A DNA stretch of 64,000 bases from Lachnospiraceae bacterium AC3007 (lineage in GTDB: Bacteria; Bacillota; Clostridia; Lachnospirales; Lachnospiraceae), in the NCBI GenBank assembly GCA_000621405.1, contig KK211271.1:62001-126000 (forward strand). The letters are read 5' to 3'. The position numbers and the translations under genes were made by a program. Position 1 is the stretch's first letter. Every line of letters starts with the position of its first letter. Below the pieces are notes generated by a model. It saw nothing but the letters and a program-made list of their open reading frames with translations. It had not been told where the DNA came from and did not search any database. Shown here piece by piece: positions 33,849 through 43,370 of this stretch.

Positions 33849-35202
33849 AAGAATGTATGGGCGCCGGTATCCGGCCAGATCTCTTAACAAAATCCTCACA
33901 TGAAAATGTATTGACCGGCATTATGGGAGCATGACCCAGAAGTCCTCCGAACTCGGCATGATCTCCTGCCTTTTTGCCTATGACAGGGATAAGCCGCGCG
34001 GCGGTGGTCTTCTGATTCACCATACCGAGCGCCAGTTCATCGGCTATGATCCCGGCTATCGTCGATGACGGAGTATCTCCGGGTATCGCTATCATATCCA
34101 GTCCCACGGAACATACGCAGGTCATGGCTTCGAGCTTCTCTATCGTCAGAGCGCCCGCTGCAGCCGCATCTATCATGCCCTGATCCTCAGATACGGGGAT
34201 GAAAGCGCCCGAGAGTCCGCCCACGGAACTTGCGGCCATGATGCCGCCCTTCTTTACCTGATCGTTGAGCAGGGCGAGAGCCGCCGTGGTACCCGGTGCT
34301 CCTGCATGCTCGACTCCTATCTCATGAAGTATATCTGCTACGGAATCACCTATGGCGGGAGTCGGAGCAAGAGAGAGATCTATGATGCCGAATGGGACTC
34401 CGAGGCGCCTTGATGCCTCCTGTGCCACAAGTTCCCCCACACGGGTCACCTTGAACGCTGTCTTTTTGATCGTCTCGCAAAGTGTCTCAAAGTCGGCTCC
34501 TCTTACCTGCTCCAGCGCCTTCTTCACGACTCCGGGGCCGGATACTCCGACATTGATCACTACATCAGGCTCCGTCACGCCGTGAAATGCTCCTGCCATA
34601 AAGGGATTGTCATCAGGCGCATTGCAGAGCACGACAAACTTCGTGCAGCCTATCGAATCCTGATCCTTTGTCTTCTCTGCCGTCTCAAGTATGATATCTC
34701 CGAGAAGACGCACGGCATCCATATTGATGCCTGTCTTCGTAGATCCTGCCACCACGGATGACATTATCCTTGATGTACCGGCAAGCGCTTCGGGTATGGA
34801 CTCTATAAGGAGTTTCTCCTTATCTGTCATCCCCTTTGCAACGAGCGCAGTATAGCCGCCGATGAAATTCACGCCTGTCTTTTCCGCAGCCTGATCGAGG
34901 GTTTTCGCTATCTTCACGAAATCCTCCCTGCTCCTGCAGGCAGAAGCTCCCACGAGTCCTATCGGAGTCACCGATATTCTTTTATTTACTATCGGTATCC
35001 CGTATTCGGCCTCTATGGCTTCACCTGTCCTCACGAGGTCCTTCGCCCTGTCGGTTATCTTCTCATATATGTTTTTGCAGAATCTGTCTATGTCCGAATC
35101 GATGCAGTCCATGAGGGAGATGCCCATCGTGATGGTGCGCACATCAAGATTCTCCCTCTGGATCATCTCATTAGTCTCTGTAACTTCGCTTATATTGATC
35201 AA
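33838..35202 (-). CDS. PFL family protein (UPF0210/DUF711)
   Basis: 454 residues. [19 protein letters not shown] near 22 and [20 protein letters not shown] near 72 are typical of the family, which resembles pyruvate-formate-lyase glycyl-radical folds but lacks a proven reaction. The start is a TTG with GGGGG about 6 bases upstream. Paired with the ACT protein directly before it, a conserved arrangement in Firmicutes. Convergent with tmcAL with an 11-bp overlap. Function unknown. Confidence 0.93.
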   Translation of the reverse strand: MINISEVTETNEMIQRENLDVRTITMGISLMDCIDSDIDRFCKNIYEKITDRAKDLVRTGEAIEAEYGIPIVNKRISVTPIGLVGASACRSREDFVKIAKTLDQAAEKTGVNFIGGYTALVAKGMTDKEKLLIESIPEALAGTSRIMSSVVAGSTKTGINMDAVRLLGDIILETAEKTKDQDSIGCTKFVVLCNAPDDNPFMAGAFHGVTEPDVVINVGVSGPGVVKKALEQVRGADFETLCETIKKTAFKVTRVGELVAQEASRRLGVPFGIIDLSLAPTPAIGDSVADILHEIGVEHAGAPGTTAALALLNDQVKKGGIMAASSVGGLSGAFIPVSEDQGMIDAAAAGALTIEKLEAMTCVCSVGLDMIAIPGDTPSSTIAGIIADELALGMVNQKTTAARLIPVIGKKAGDHAEFGGLLGHAPIMPVNTFSCEDFVKRSGRIPAPIHSFKN

Positions 35203-35217
35203 CTCTATCCCCCTGAC

Positions 35218-35502
35218 TTACACTCTGTGCATTAGGTCGAAGATCTCTTCTCTCTGTATCTTGATCACGACACCGATCTCTTCTCCGAGCTTCTCGAGTT
35301 CCGCAGATATCTCCGCAAAATGCTTCTTCTTGCCGGACAGATCGGCTATCATGAGCATGTTAAAATAACCGCCGACTATCGTCTGGCTGATATCCAGGAT
35401 GTTGATATTATTATCGGCAAGGTAGGTACATACTCGCGCGATGATACCGACCGTATCGTGTCCGACCACCGTGATCATGGCTCTTTGTCTGTTCTCATTC
35501 AT
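35218..35502 (-). CDS. ACT domain protein (UPF0237)
   Basis: 94 residues from the ATG at 35502, made by an ATGA overlap with the upstream MBL gene; a GTG at 35514 is an alternative. AMITVVGHDTVGIIARVCTY and ILDISQTIVGGYFNMLMI show one ACT fold, suggesting ligand sensing. It is the partner of the PFL protein; the pair is conserved in many anaerobic Firmicutes with no settled role. Confidence 0.92.
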   Translation of the reverse strand: MNENRQRAMITVVGHDTVGIIARVCTYLADNNINILDISQTIVGGYFNMLMIADLSGKKKHFAEISAELEKLGEEIGVVIKIQREEIFDLMHRV

Positions 35503-36293
35503 ACCTCGTAACACTCCGTCCTTTCATTTCTTCTTGCTATGCATACGGGAAAACCTCCCCAGATATGGTCATCCGACATTGTGACCTCAAGCCTCACCGT
35601 CTCGTAGGCAAGCTCTTCGAGGTTATTGTCCTGTGACAGATGCCCCAGTATCACCTGATCGAGCCTGTCGGATATCAGCTCGCACAAGAGCCTTCCGCAC
35701 AGATCATTGGAGAGATGCCCGATCTCACTCAGTATCCTCCGCTTTAAGGTATATGGGTACGGACCCGCCTCAAGCATCCTGACATCATGATTTGCTTCAA
35801 GCATGAGTATGTTGGAATCCTTCATGCACTCCACAAGATGCTCGTCATATATCCCGAGGTCTGTCGCGATCGATGCTCTCTTCCCTCCGGCCTCAAACCT
35901 GTAGGCCACAGGCTCTGCGGCATCATGTGAGATGCCGACCGGCAGCACATGGATGTCACCTATCGTAAACTCCTCATCAGCATGCACTGTATTAAAAAGA
36001 TGATCGGGGATATTCTGAAAACGCGGCATTCCCTGAATGGCATCTATAGTCCCCGCTGTCGCATAGATCGGAAGGTCAAATCTTCTTGCGAGGACCCCGA
36101 GCCCTCCGATATGATCCGTATGCTCATGGGTTATGAGAACCCCTGCCACGTCGGATGCTGACAGATCGAGATCATTGAGTCCGGCTTCTATCCGTTTGCC
36201 CGAAATGCCCGCGTCTATTATAAGATGTGTGTTATCGTCACCGACATAAGTGCAGTTGCCGGAGCTTCCGCTCGCTATGTTGCAAAACCTCAT
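35499..36293 (-). CDS. MBL-fold hydrolase (YycJ/WalJ-like)
   Basis: 264 residues. IASGSSGNCTYVG at the start and ITHEHTDHIGGLGVLARR near 55 (HxHxDH) match the WalJ/YycJ branch. GHLSNDLCGRLL and ILGHLSQDNN near 220 carry later metal ligands. WalJ-type proteins are linked to cell-wall and DNA replication control in Bacillus. Overlaps the ACT gene by 4 bases and follows the FtsA-like gene by 6. Confidence 0.9.
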   Translation of the reverse strand: MRFCNIASGSSGNCTYVGDDNTHLIIDAGISGKRIEAGLNDLDLSASDVAGVLITHEHTDHIGGLGVLARRFDLPIYATAGTIDAIQGMPRFQNIPDHLFNTVHADEEFTIGDIHVLPVGISHDAAEPVAYRFEAGGKRASIATDLGIYDEHLVECMKDSNILMLEANHDVRMLEAGPYPYTLKRRILSEIGHLSNDLCGRLLCELISDRLDQVILGHLSQDNNLEELAYETVRLEVTMSDDHIWGGFPVCIARRNERTECYEV

Positions 36294-36299
36294 TGTCCC

Positions 36300-38525
36300 T
36301 TATTTCTCCCAGTAGATATCGAGCCTGTCACCGTCTTTGATGTTCTCTGAATACTCGGCTCTCATCCCGTTCTTTTTGGTAACGACCATCTTGCCGTGAG
36401 GCTTTGAAAGGTCGAAGTCTATATGATCGAATACATCCACAAATATGTAACTCCTCTTGCCGGTAAGAGTGACGGCCTGATCGTTCACTATTACAGTGAT
36501 CTTCGTATCATCTGTCTTAGGCTCTTCTTTGGGAGCTACTGCCGCATCTTGTGCCTCAGTATCGGAAGAAGCCGACTCGCCCCTTGGAGTCTCTTCCTTC
36601 TCTCCGGCGTCAGCTGATCCCTCATCAGAAGAAGGCTCCGCATCTTCAGCCTGCTCCTCTTCTTCGGGAGTATCCTCTATCTCCTCATAATGCGGAGAGT
36701 CGTCTATCACTATCTCTACGGTGAAATTCTCGTAGACCTTTGTGTCGCCGTCAGCGGGGACATTATTGATCATGATCTGGCTGCCGGCATCGGACTTCAC
36801 ATCAAGGAAGCTTAAGAGCTGATCGACCGTCACATAATTTCTCATGATGATCTCATCGCCGTCCTGTATCTCATAGAAGCCGCTCTGCAGCTCGCCGTTC
36901 ACCTCGGCATACTTGGGGATCGACACATCGCTCCCGTTGAATATGACCTTAAGCGACTCCGTGAATTCGGGAAGCTCCCCGATAGTAAGATGCGCGGGCG
37001 CTCCCGCCGTGGATGCAGTGACCTCTATTATATCGCCCGCCTTTATCGGTGTGTTGAGAGATGACTCGTCGCCGTTAAGGATTATCACCGCTCCGTCTCC
37101 GGTCTCGCCTCTTACCACCCTCTTTTCTCCGTTAATGGTATAGGCTATCTCCGCGCCCCTCTTCGGGAAAAGATCCGCGTTCGCAAATCCTGCCTGTACG
37201 GCCGCATCCATTACCTTCAGTTTGTTATTGTCATAGAGCTTATACTGTACATCATTGAAAGAGACAAATATGAAGTTATTCTTCTGTCTGAAGAAATTAA
37301 GACAGATTCCTATAGGAGTGACAAGAAGCGAATCCGCATCAAGAGATCTGTCCTTAAAATCGATGTTCCTTAAGACATCCTCTCCCCTTACGGCCACTCT
37401 CGTAGGATCGATCCCCATCTCTTCTGCGAGGCATTCGGTATATCCCGGCATCTTTCCGCCTCCGCCTACCACGAATATAGCAGACACAGGCTTTCCTCCG
37501 TTAAGCTTCTTGATCTGATCCGAGGTCTCCCTCGCTATTATCCTTATGGTATCACGAGCCGCCTCCTCGACCTCGGCTGCAGTGACCTTGCGATCTATGC
37601 CCATAATATCGGTGTATTCCACATCACCGCCCTTGGAGGCTTCAAACTTTATCCTCTCGGCCTCATTGAAATCCGCAAGGAAATGCTTGGCGACAGTCTC
37701 CGTGAACTCATCTCCGGCGCTGGGTATCATTCCGTATGCGACTATTGCCTCATCACGCGTGATCGAGATATCACTTGTCCCGGCGCCCACGTCTACAAGC
37801 GCAAGGTTCAGCATGCGGAAGCTCTGCGGTATAGCAACCTCCATCGCTGCTATAGGCTCGAGAGTAAGATTCGCAACATGGAGTCCCGACATCTGAACGG
37901 CCTTATAAAGTCCGTCTACCACCTCGTCCGGAAGGAAGGTGGCTATGACATCAGCTCCTATCTCCGTGCCCTTGTGCGCGAGAAGATCAGTCATGGGATA
38001 TTTATCGAGATAGTATTTCTGCACGGTGTAGCCCACGCAGTAGAATTTCAGGTTCAGAGTGCTCTCTTTGATGAAGCGTTCATACGCTCTCTGCGCTCCA
38101 AGAAGCTCGAGGGAATAGATATCCTCGCTTGTGACATCCCTTGTGTCTCCAAGGCTCTGCTCCACATGAACAGTGACAGTGCGCAGCACTCTTCCTGCCG
38201 CTGCGATACAGACATCATGCAGAGGACGGCCGATCTTTATCTGCAGCCTGCTCGTAACCTCGGTGATGGACTCGGCGACATCGGCGATGCTGTGTATCTG
38301 ACCGTCCATCATGGCTCTCGTCTCATGCGGCTTGCTCTCTATCGCCACCACATGAAAGGTCTTATTATACATATAGCCGACTGTGCCGACTATGGTCCTC
38401 GTGCCTATATCAAGACCGTATACGAGCTGACCGGGATACTTTTTGCTGTCCGATACTTTTTTGCTCTCAGCTGCCTTTTTACTCTCTGCTGTCTTCTTTG
38501 TCTCTGCTGCCTTTTTCTCAGCCAT
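36300..38525 (-). CDS. Large FtsA-like actin-fold protein with C-terminal extra domains
   Basis: 741 residues from the ATG at 38525 (GGGGAG 8 bases upstream). A Lys/Ala/Glu-rich N-terminal 30 residues is followed by an actin-like ATPase: YGLDIGTRTIVGTV (phosphate 1), ALVDVGAGTSDISITR (phosphate 2) and IFVVGGGGKMPGY (adenosine). After about residue 400 come beta-rich segments (two with IMINNVPADGD and YEIQDGDEIIMRN patterns), a strongly acidic linker, and a final ubiquitin-like-looking segment (KITVIVNDQAVTLTG). Far longer than FtsA (~420). Likely membrane-process scaffold in a cell-envelope operon. Confidence 0.85.
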   Translation of the reverse strand: MAEKKAAETKKTAESKKAAESKKVSDSKKYPGQLVYGLDIGTRTIVGTVGYMYNKTFHVVAIESKPHETRAMMDGQIHSIADVAESITEVTSRLQIKIGRPLHDVCIAAAGRVLRTVTVHVEQSLGDTRDVTSEDIYSLELLGAQRAYERFIKESTLNLKFYCVGYTVQKYYLDKYPMTDLLAHKGTEIGADVIATFLPDEVVDGLYKAVQMSGLHVANLTLEPIAAMEVAIPQSFRMLNLALVDVGAGTSDISITRDEAIVAYGMIPSAGDEFTETVAKHFLADFNEAERIKFEASKGGDVEYTDIMGIDRKVTAAEVEEAARDTIRIIARETSDQIKKLNGGKPVSAIFVVGGGGKMPGYTECLAEEMGIDPTRVAVRGEDVLRNIDFKDRSLDADSLLVTPIGICLNFFRQKNNFIFVSFNDVQYKLYDNNKLKVMDAAVQAGFANADLFPKRGAEIAYTINGEKRVVRGETGDGAVIILNGDESSLNTPIKAGDIIEVTASTAGAPAHLTIGELPEFTESLKVIFNGSDVSIPKYAEVNGELQSGFYEIQDGDEIIMRNYVTVDQLLSFLDVKSDAGSQIMINNVPADGDTKVYENFTVEIVIDDSPHYEEIEDTPEEEEQAEDAEPSSDEGSADAGEKEETPRGESASSDTEAQDAAVAPKEEPKTDDTKITVIVNDQAVTLTGKRSYIFVDVFDHIDFDLSKPHGKMVVTKKNGMRAEYSENIKDGDRLDIYWEK

Positions 38526-38562
38526 TTGATCCACTCCCCAGATATTGTTCCAGACTCTTATG

Positions 38563-39756
38563 TCAGGACATCAGCCTGTCGGCGAGTCCCATCGCTAATT
38601 CTACCACAAGATCGGAATTATAGTGTTCCCATTCTCCCCATCGCCCGAGTCCGTATACGTTGTTTGATGCTGCCTCATCAAGCACGGCTTTGATGGCCTC
38701 CGGCTTATCAACGGTATTTAAGGGATAGGCATAATCGGAAATAAATGCCGTATCACCGTCTTTTGCTTTATATCTCTTTGTGTTGATCTCTGCCCAGGAT
38801 CCCTTTGATCCTTCGGCAAAGGTATTCCTGTACAGTATCCTGTGCATGTCGATGTCCGGCGCAGGGATGTATTCCCAGTTCACTTCCTCATCCTCCGTAT
38901 CCGGAAGATACTTCACAACGATAGAGGAATGCTCAAGTTTTGACACACAGTCCATGAAGCCGCCGGATGCACCTTTGATGTTCTCAAAGGAGGTCCAGGG
39001 CGCAGTGTTTATTATTATGTCGGCCTTATATCTGCCGTCTGAGACGCTTCTGCCCTTAAGGTCTATATCCTTGATGCAGACACCGTATTCTATATGGTCT
39101 TTTATCCTTTCCGACATGCGGAGCCACAGCTCACCGGAGCCGTACTTTTTAGGATAATAAAAACTCGCGTGACCCGGAAGCGTGCCGTAGGGCTGCTTCG
39201 TAAGGCATGATCTTAAAGTGTCCTCAAAAGATACATCAGGGAGTTTGTTCATCCAATAGGTGCCAAGCGTATTTAGATCCACAGAAAATATCTTTTCGTT
39301 ATATGGAATCAGATAATCCTCGGCCACGCTCCTGCCGAGCTTCCAGATTATCCAGTCCCTGAAGCTTTCCGGCATTTCCCTGCCGGTATTGACACCCGCT
39401 GCCGCGATGGATTTCAGATGCCGTATCTCATCCTCAATGGGAAGCTGCCATATATTTGCTTCAAAAGGATAGTCGATCCTGACCCCGGATACCCTGATCT
39501 TCGTGATGCGGTCGTAGCGGTTCATCTCGTCCTCGCCCAGGAACCTGAAAAGGAATTCATTGACCTTCGGACGTCTCACGTCTATGAAATGACCGCCGCC
39601 AATATCTAGAGGATATCCGTCCACCATTGCGGATCGGCAGAGTCCTCCGGCTTCATCCTCTTTTTCTAGCACGAGAAAATCATCTATTCCGTTATCCAGC
39701 AGTCTGTTGGCAAAGGTAAGGCCCGAAGGGCCTGCGCCTATTATCAGATATTTCAT
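38563..39756 (-). CDS. FAD-dependent amine oxidase-type oxidoreductase
   Basis: 397 residues. GAGPSGLTFANRL at the N-terminus (GxGxxG) with LVLEKEDEAGG gives the FAD-binding fold; LDIGGGHFIDVRR follows. Resembles protoporphyrinogen oxidase, phytoene dehydrogenase and UDP-galactopyranose mutase-like proteins that act on sugars or lipids. The closest substrate cannot be read by eye. Overlaps coaE by 4 bases (ATGA), 28 bases before the FtsA-like gene start. Confidence 0.85.
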   Translation of the reverse strand: MKYLIIGAGPSGLTFANRLLDNGIDDFLVLEKEDEAGGLCRSAMVDGYPLDIGGGHFIDVRRPKVNEFLFRFLGEDEMNRYDRITKIRVSGVRIDYPFEANIWQLPIEDEIRHLKSIAAAGVNTGREMPESFRDWIIWKLGRSVAEDYLIPYNEKIFSVDLNTLGTYWMNKLPDVSFEDTLRSCLTKQPYGTLPGHASFYYPKKYGSGELWLRMSERIKDHIEYGVCIKDIDLKGRSVSDGRYKADIIINTAPWTSFENIKGASGGFMDCVSKLEHSSIVVKYLPDTEDEEVNWEYIPAPDIDMHRILYRNTFAEGSKGSWAEINTKRYKAKDGDTAFISDYAYPLNTVDKPEAIKAVLDEAASNNVYGLGRWGEWEHYNSDLVVELAMGLADRLMS

Positions 39757-40406
39757 TTGATCTTCATGCCTTGCAGGATCTCATCCACGCTCGATCTCAT
39801 ATGCTCAAGATCTGCGTCATTGTCTATTACCCTGCTGCAGTTCCTCCTGTATTCTTCTTCTTTAAGCTGTGAAGCAAATATCCCGTCTATCTTTTCGTCG
39901 GTATATCCCCTGGTCTCCTTAAGTCTTCTCCGTCTCGTATCCTCGGATGCGAAGACATACCAGAGCTCATCTAAAAGCTTATCGTATCCGCACTCTATAA
40001 GGAGCGCCGCCTCAATGAAAAGAAAATCCCTTTTGCCCTCTGCCTTCTCAAAAGCCATCGCATCGAGGATCATGCGCTCCACTGCGGGATGGACCGTCGC
40101 ATTGACCTTTTCCAGAAGGTCCCTGTCAGAGAAGAGTCTTTGCGAAAATAAAGCCCTGTCGAGACCGCCCTCTGCATCCAGTATATCCTCTCCCGCAAGC
40201 TCCACGATCCTTGAAAACACAGGGCTTCCGGGAGTATATAACTTTTTGGCCTCATCATCCGCAATGAATATCCTGCTCCTTGTAGTCTTCTTCAGATATT
40301 CGAGGACTGCGGACTTGCCGGCTCCGACGCCTCCCGTGATACCTATGCATCTGGTCTTTCTCTTAATGTCATTCATCTCCGGTACGAGCTTCTTTCCCTC
40401 ATGCAT
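39753..40406 (-). CDS. coaE: Dephospho-CoA kinase
   Basis: 217 residues. CIGITGGVGAGKSAVLEYL near 20 is the P-loop, followed by FIADDEAKKLY and VNATVHPAVERMI, all CoaE landmarks. Phosphorylates dephospho-CoA, the last step of CoA synthesis. Two starts are possible: ATG at 40406 in a TGATG overlap with polA, or ATG at 40376 with GGAG 4 bases upstream. polA-coaE adjacency is common. Confidence 0.94.
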   Translation of the reverse strand: MHEGKKLVPEMNDIKRKTRCIGITGGVGAGKSAVLEYLKKTTRSRIFIADDEAKKLYTPGSPVFSRIVELAGEDILDAEGGLDRALFSQRLFSDRDLLEKVNATVHPAVERMILDAMAFEKAEGKRDFLFIEAALLIECGYDKLLDELWYVFASEDTRRRRLKETRGYTDEKIDGIFASQLKEEEYRRNCSRVIDNDADLEHMRSSVDEILQGMKIK

Positions 40407-42937
40407 CAGTGTGCTTCGTAGAAGTCCCTCCCTGAATTGATGTCCACTTCAAGCGGGACCGCAAGTGACGCGGCATTCATCATGCCCTCACGGAGGATGC
40501 TCTTCACTTCCTCCTCTTCGCCCGGCGCAGTCTCTATCAGCAGTTCATCATGTATCTGGAGTATGAGCTTTGAGTTAAGACCCTTATCCCGCAGCATGCC
40601 GTACACCCTGACCATCGCTATCTTCATGATATCGGCGGCCGTGCCCTGCACGGGCATGTTCATCGCAACTCTTTCTCCGAACTGTCTCCTCATGAAATTG
40701 GAATCCTTAAGTTCGGGGATCGGTCTTCTCCTTCCGAAGAACGTGACGGCGGCTCCCGTCTCGCGCGCGGATGCAACAAGGCCGTCCAGGTACTTCTTGA
40801 CCTGAGGAAATGTCTCAAAATACTGATCTATGTATTCCTTTGCTTCCTGTCTTGAGATCGAAAGATTCTCCGAGAGCCCGAAGGATGATATCCCGTAGAC
40901 TATGCCGAAGTTCACGGCCTTGGCATTGCGCCTCATCTGCGGTGTGACCTCGTCATATGGCACACGGAATACATGAGAGGCAGTGGAGGAATGGATATCC
41001 AGCCCTTCCCTGAAAGCTGCAATGAGCTTCTCATCCCCTGACAGAGAAGCAAGTATCCGCAGCTCTATCTGCGAATAGTCCGCATCGGTAAAGGTGCAGC
41101 CGTCTTTTGGAATAAAGACCTTTCTCAGTCCCCTTCCGCGCTCTGTCCTTATCGGTATGTTCTGAAGATTGGGATCTGCTGAAGAAAGACGTCCGGTCGC
41201 CGTGACCGTCTGATTGAACGTCGAATGTATCCTGCCGTTTTCATCGATGTAATCCGTCAGGGCATCGGTATAGGTATTCTTAAGCTTATATACGCTCCTG
41301 TATTCAAGGATCTTTCTTACGACAGGCTGCTTGGGCGCAAGCTTTTCCAGCACATCGGCCGCAGTGGAATAGCCGCTTTTTGTCTTCTTGCCGCCCGGAA
41401 GTCCCATTTTTCCGAAGAGCACCTCGCCGAGCTGCTTCGGAGAATTGATGTTGAACTCCCCGCCGGCATCCTTATATATCTCCTGCTCGCACTCTGCTAT
41501 GTCCTTTGCAAGCTCGCCGGATATCTTCACAAGCTCTTCTTTTGAAGCTCTTATTCCCTCGCGCTCCATGTCAAAGAGCACAAAGGCAAGCGGCATCTCC
41601 ACATCTTCAAAAAGCTTCTGCATGCCCGAATCCTGCAGTTCGGTAAAGCTTTTCTCGCCTCTCCTCATTGCAGCATACGCCTTTTCTTCGGCGCTCTCCG
41701 GCACATTGTAATCATCTATAAGAGGATTGAGAAGATAATCTATGAGAAGCAGGTCTCTGATCTTCGGACTGTACTTTATATCCATGACGGCGAGCTGGCT
41801 CTTGATATCCATCGTATAATAAAAGCCTTCACCGTCATCCAGCATGCTCTGAAGATGCGCCGCAAGATACATAGGAGAAGCAAAGCCTCCGGCCTCTATC
41901 CTGTAGAGAGCATCATCCGAAAGCGCTATACAGATGCCGCCTTCATCAAATGCGACACCGGCCGAACCCGCTCTTTTTGCTTTTGCGAATATATCCTCCA
42001 TGACTCCGAGATCCGCAACAGTCTCGAATTCAGGCCTGCTGTCTGCTTTTGCCATTGAGGCGGTCTCATCATCAAAGTATTTGAAAAGGCTTTTTAATTC
42101 GAGCTCCTCGAATATCCTGTAGGCTTCCCCGTTAAAAAGATCGCCCTTCCTGGCCGCATCCCATGAGAAATCAATATCGGCGTTAAGATCGATAGTCGCA
42201 AGCCTCTTCGAGAGCACTGCAAGGTCGAAGTTCTGCTCCAGAGATTCTCTTATGGATTTCTTTGATATCTCGGATATGTGCTCTTTGAGATTCTCTATGG
42301 TGCCGTATTCCTGTACGAGAGCCACTCCCGTCTTCTCGCCTATCTTCGGAACTCCCGGGATATTGTCGGATGAGTCTCCCATGAGGGCCTTCAGTTCTAT
42401 TATGCCCTCCGGAGTGACGCCGTATTTCTCTTGCACGTCAGCGGCATAGAACATATCCACGGTAGTCTCCCCCTTGGATGTATGGGGAAGGCGTATCTTT
42501 ACAGTATCTTCGGTGGCGAGCTGCAGCAGATCCCTGTCTCCCGACAGGATCACCGCATCCTTCCCGTCACGGATCGCGATACGGCTTATGGTTCCCAGGA
42601 TATCGTCGGCTTCGAGGGAAGCCTTTGAGATAATGCCTATACCCATCGCGGCAAGCACCTCTTTTATCAAAGGCACCTGCTCCTTCAGTTCATCGGGCAT
42701 GGCATGTCTTGTGCCCTTATATGCCTCATAGATCTCATGTCTGAAAGTAGGAGCATGCTCGTCGAAAGCCACGGTAAGATAGTCAGGCTCCTCTTCGGAT
42801 ATGACCTTAAGCATTATATTCAAAAAACCAAGAACGGCATTAGTATGACACCCCTTGCTGTTCGTCATAAGGGGCAGTCCGTAGAAGCCCCTGTTCAGCA
42901 TACTGTGACCGTCTATCAGAAGAATCTTTTCTCTCAT
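40406..42937 (-). CDS. polA: DNA polymerase I
   Basis: 843 residues. N-terminal 5'-3' nuclease (ILLIDGHSMLNRGFYG; LEADDILGTISR; ALMGDSSDNIPGVPKIG). The middle exonuclease domain has lost its DxE metal ligands (GVAFDEGGICIAL), so no proofreading is expected, common in Firmicutes. Polymerase motif A DADYSQIELRILA and motif C as QIHDELLIE are intact, with the O-helix RRNAKAVNFGIVYG. Fills gaps and removes RNA primers. Begins in a TGATG overlap with the zinc-finger gene. Confidence 0.96.
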   Translation of the reverse strand: MREKILLIDGHSMLNRGFYGLPLMTNSKGCHTNAVLGFLNIMLKVISEEEPDYLTVAFDEHAPTFRHEIYEAYKGTRHAMPDELKEQVPLIKEVLAAMGIGIISKASLEADDILGTISRIAIRDGKDAVILSGDRDLLQLATEDTVKIRLPHTSKGETTVDMFYAADVQEKYGVTPEGIIELKALMGDSSDNIPGVPKIGEKTGVALVQEYGTIENLKEHISEISKKSIRESLEQNFDLAVLSKRLATIDLNADIDFSWDAARKGDLFNGEAYRIFEELELKSLFKYFDDETASMAKADSRPEFETVADLGVMEDIFAKAKRAGSAGVAFDEGGICIALSDDALYRIEAGGFASPMYLAAHLQSMLDDGEGFYYTMDIKSQLAVMDIKYSPKIRDLLLIDYLLNPLIDDYNVPESAEEKAYAAMRRGEKSFTELQDSGMQKLFEDVEMPLAFVLFDMEREGIRASKEELVKISGELAKDIAECEQEIYKDAGGEFNINSPKQLGEVLFGKMGLPGGKKTKSGYSTAADVLEKLAPKQPVVRKILEYRSVYKLKNTYTDALTDYIDENGRIHSTFNQTVTATGRLSSADPNLQNIPIRTERGRGLRKVFIPKDGCTFTDADYSQIELRILASLSGDEKLIAAFREGLDIHSSTASHVFRVPYDEVTPQMRRNAKAVNFGIVYGISSFGLSENLSISRQEAKEYIDQYFETFPQVKKYLDGLVASARETGAAVTFFGRRRPIPELKDSNFMRRQFGERVAMNMPVQGTAADIMKIAMVRVYGMLRDKGLNSKLILQIHDELLIETAPGEEEEVKSILREGMMNAASLAVPLEVDINSGRDFYEAH

Positions 42938-43314
42938 CAGCGAAACACCATCATCAATACGCAGGCAATGAGCACGAATACGGCAGTGGACTCCATGAGA
43001 TATACCGCCGTACGGAACTGGATGAGCCTCTGTATCGCTGTCTCAGTCCCCTCGAGCATCCTCTGGAGATCGGCATGCAGATCGATCGTCTCGCCGCTCT
43101 CAACACGGGCTATGCCCTCTTCAAGAAGATAGCTTATCTCTATCTCCTCGCGGCAGTCGTCACAGTGCTTCAGATGTCTGGTAAAACGCTTTGCTTCATG
43201 CAGCGTAAGCTCCCCCTTCAGATAGCCGGGGATAAGGGACATGATATATTTGCAATCATTTGACGGATCACTCTTTTTTGCGGCCTTGATGCCTTTTCCA
43301 GCGCCTTTTTCCAT
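42937..43314 (-). CDS. Putative zinc-finger anti-sigma factor-like membrane protein
   Basis: 125 residues. FTRHLKHCDDCREEIE near 50 gives an HxxxCxxC zinc-binding pattern like zf-HC2 anti-sigma domains; a single membrane helix lies near the C-terminus (STAVFVLIACVLMMVF). No sigma factor gene is adjacent. The ATG at 43314 is chosen because the promoter at 43323-43351 would otherwise overlap the coding start; an upstream frame reaches 43332. No ribosome site is visible, so leaderless translation is possible. Head of the polA operon. Confidence 0.75.
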   Translation of the reverse strand: MEKGAGKGIKAAKKSDPSNDCKYIMSLIPGYLKGELTLHEAKRFTRHLKHCDDCREEIEISYLLEEGIARVESGETIDLHADLQRMLEGTETAIQRLIQFRTAVYLMESTAVFVLIACVLMMVFR

Positions 43315-43322
43315 AACAAGTA

Positions 43323-43351
43323 ATTTTATCATTTATAAGGCAAACTCTCAA
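43323..43351 (-). promoter_or_regulatory. Promoter of the polA-PFL operon
   Basis: Minus strand TTGAGA (43346-43351) and TAAAAT (43323-43328), 17-base spacing. The expected start of transcription falls within a few bases of the ATG at 43314. Confidence 0.55.
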
Positions 43352-43370
43352 CCGCGAGTGGGCGGATCCT

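Noticed and set aside
37683-38693. 336-residue plus-strand frame opposite the FtsA-like gene
   Set aside because: Crosses the end of the FAD gene and the start of the FtsA-like gene on the other strand, low-complexity composition, no ribosome site.
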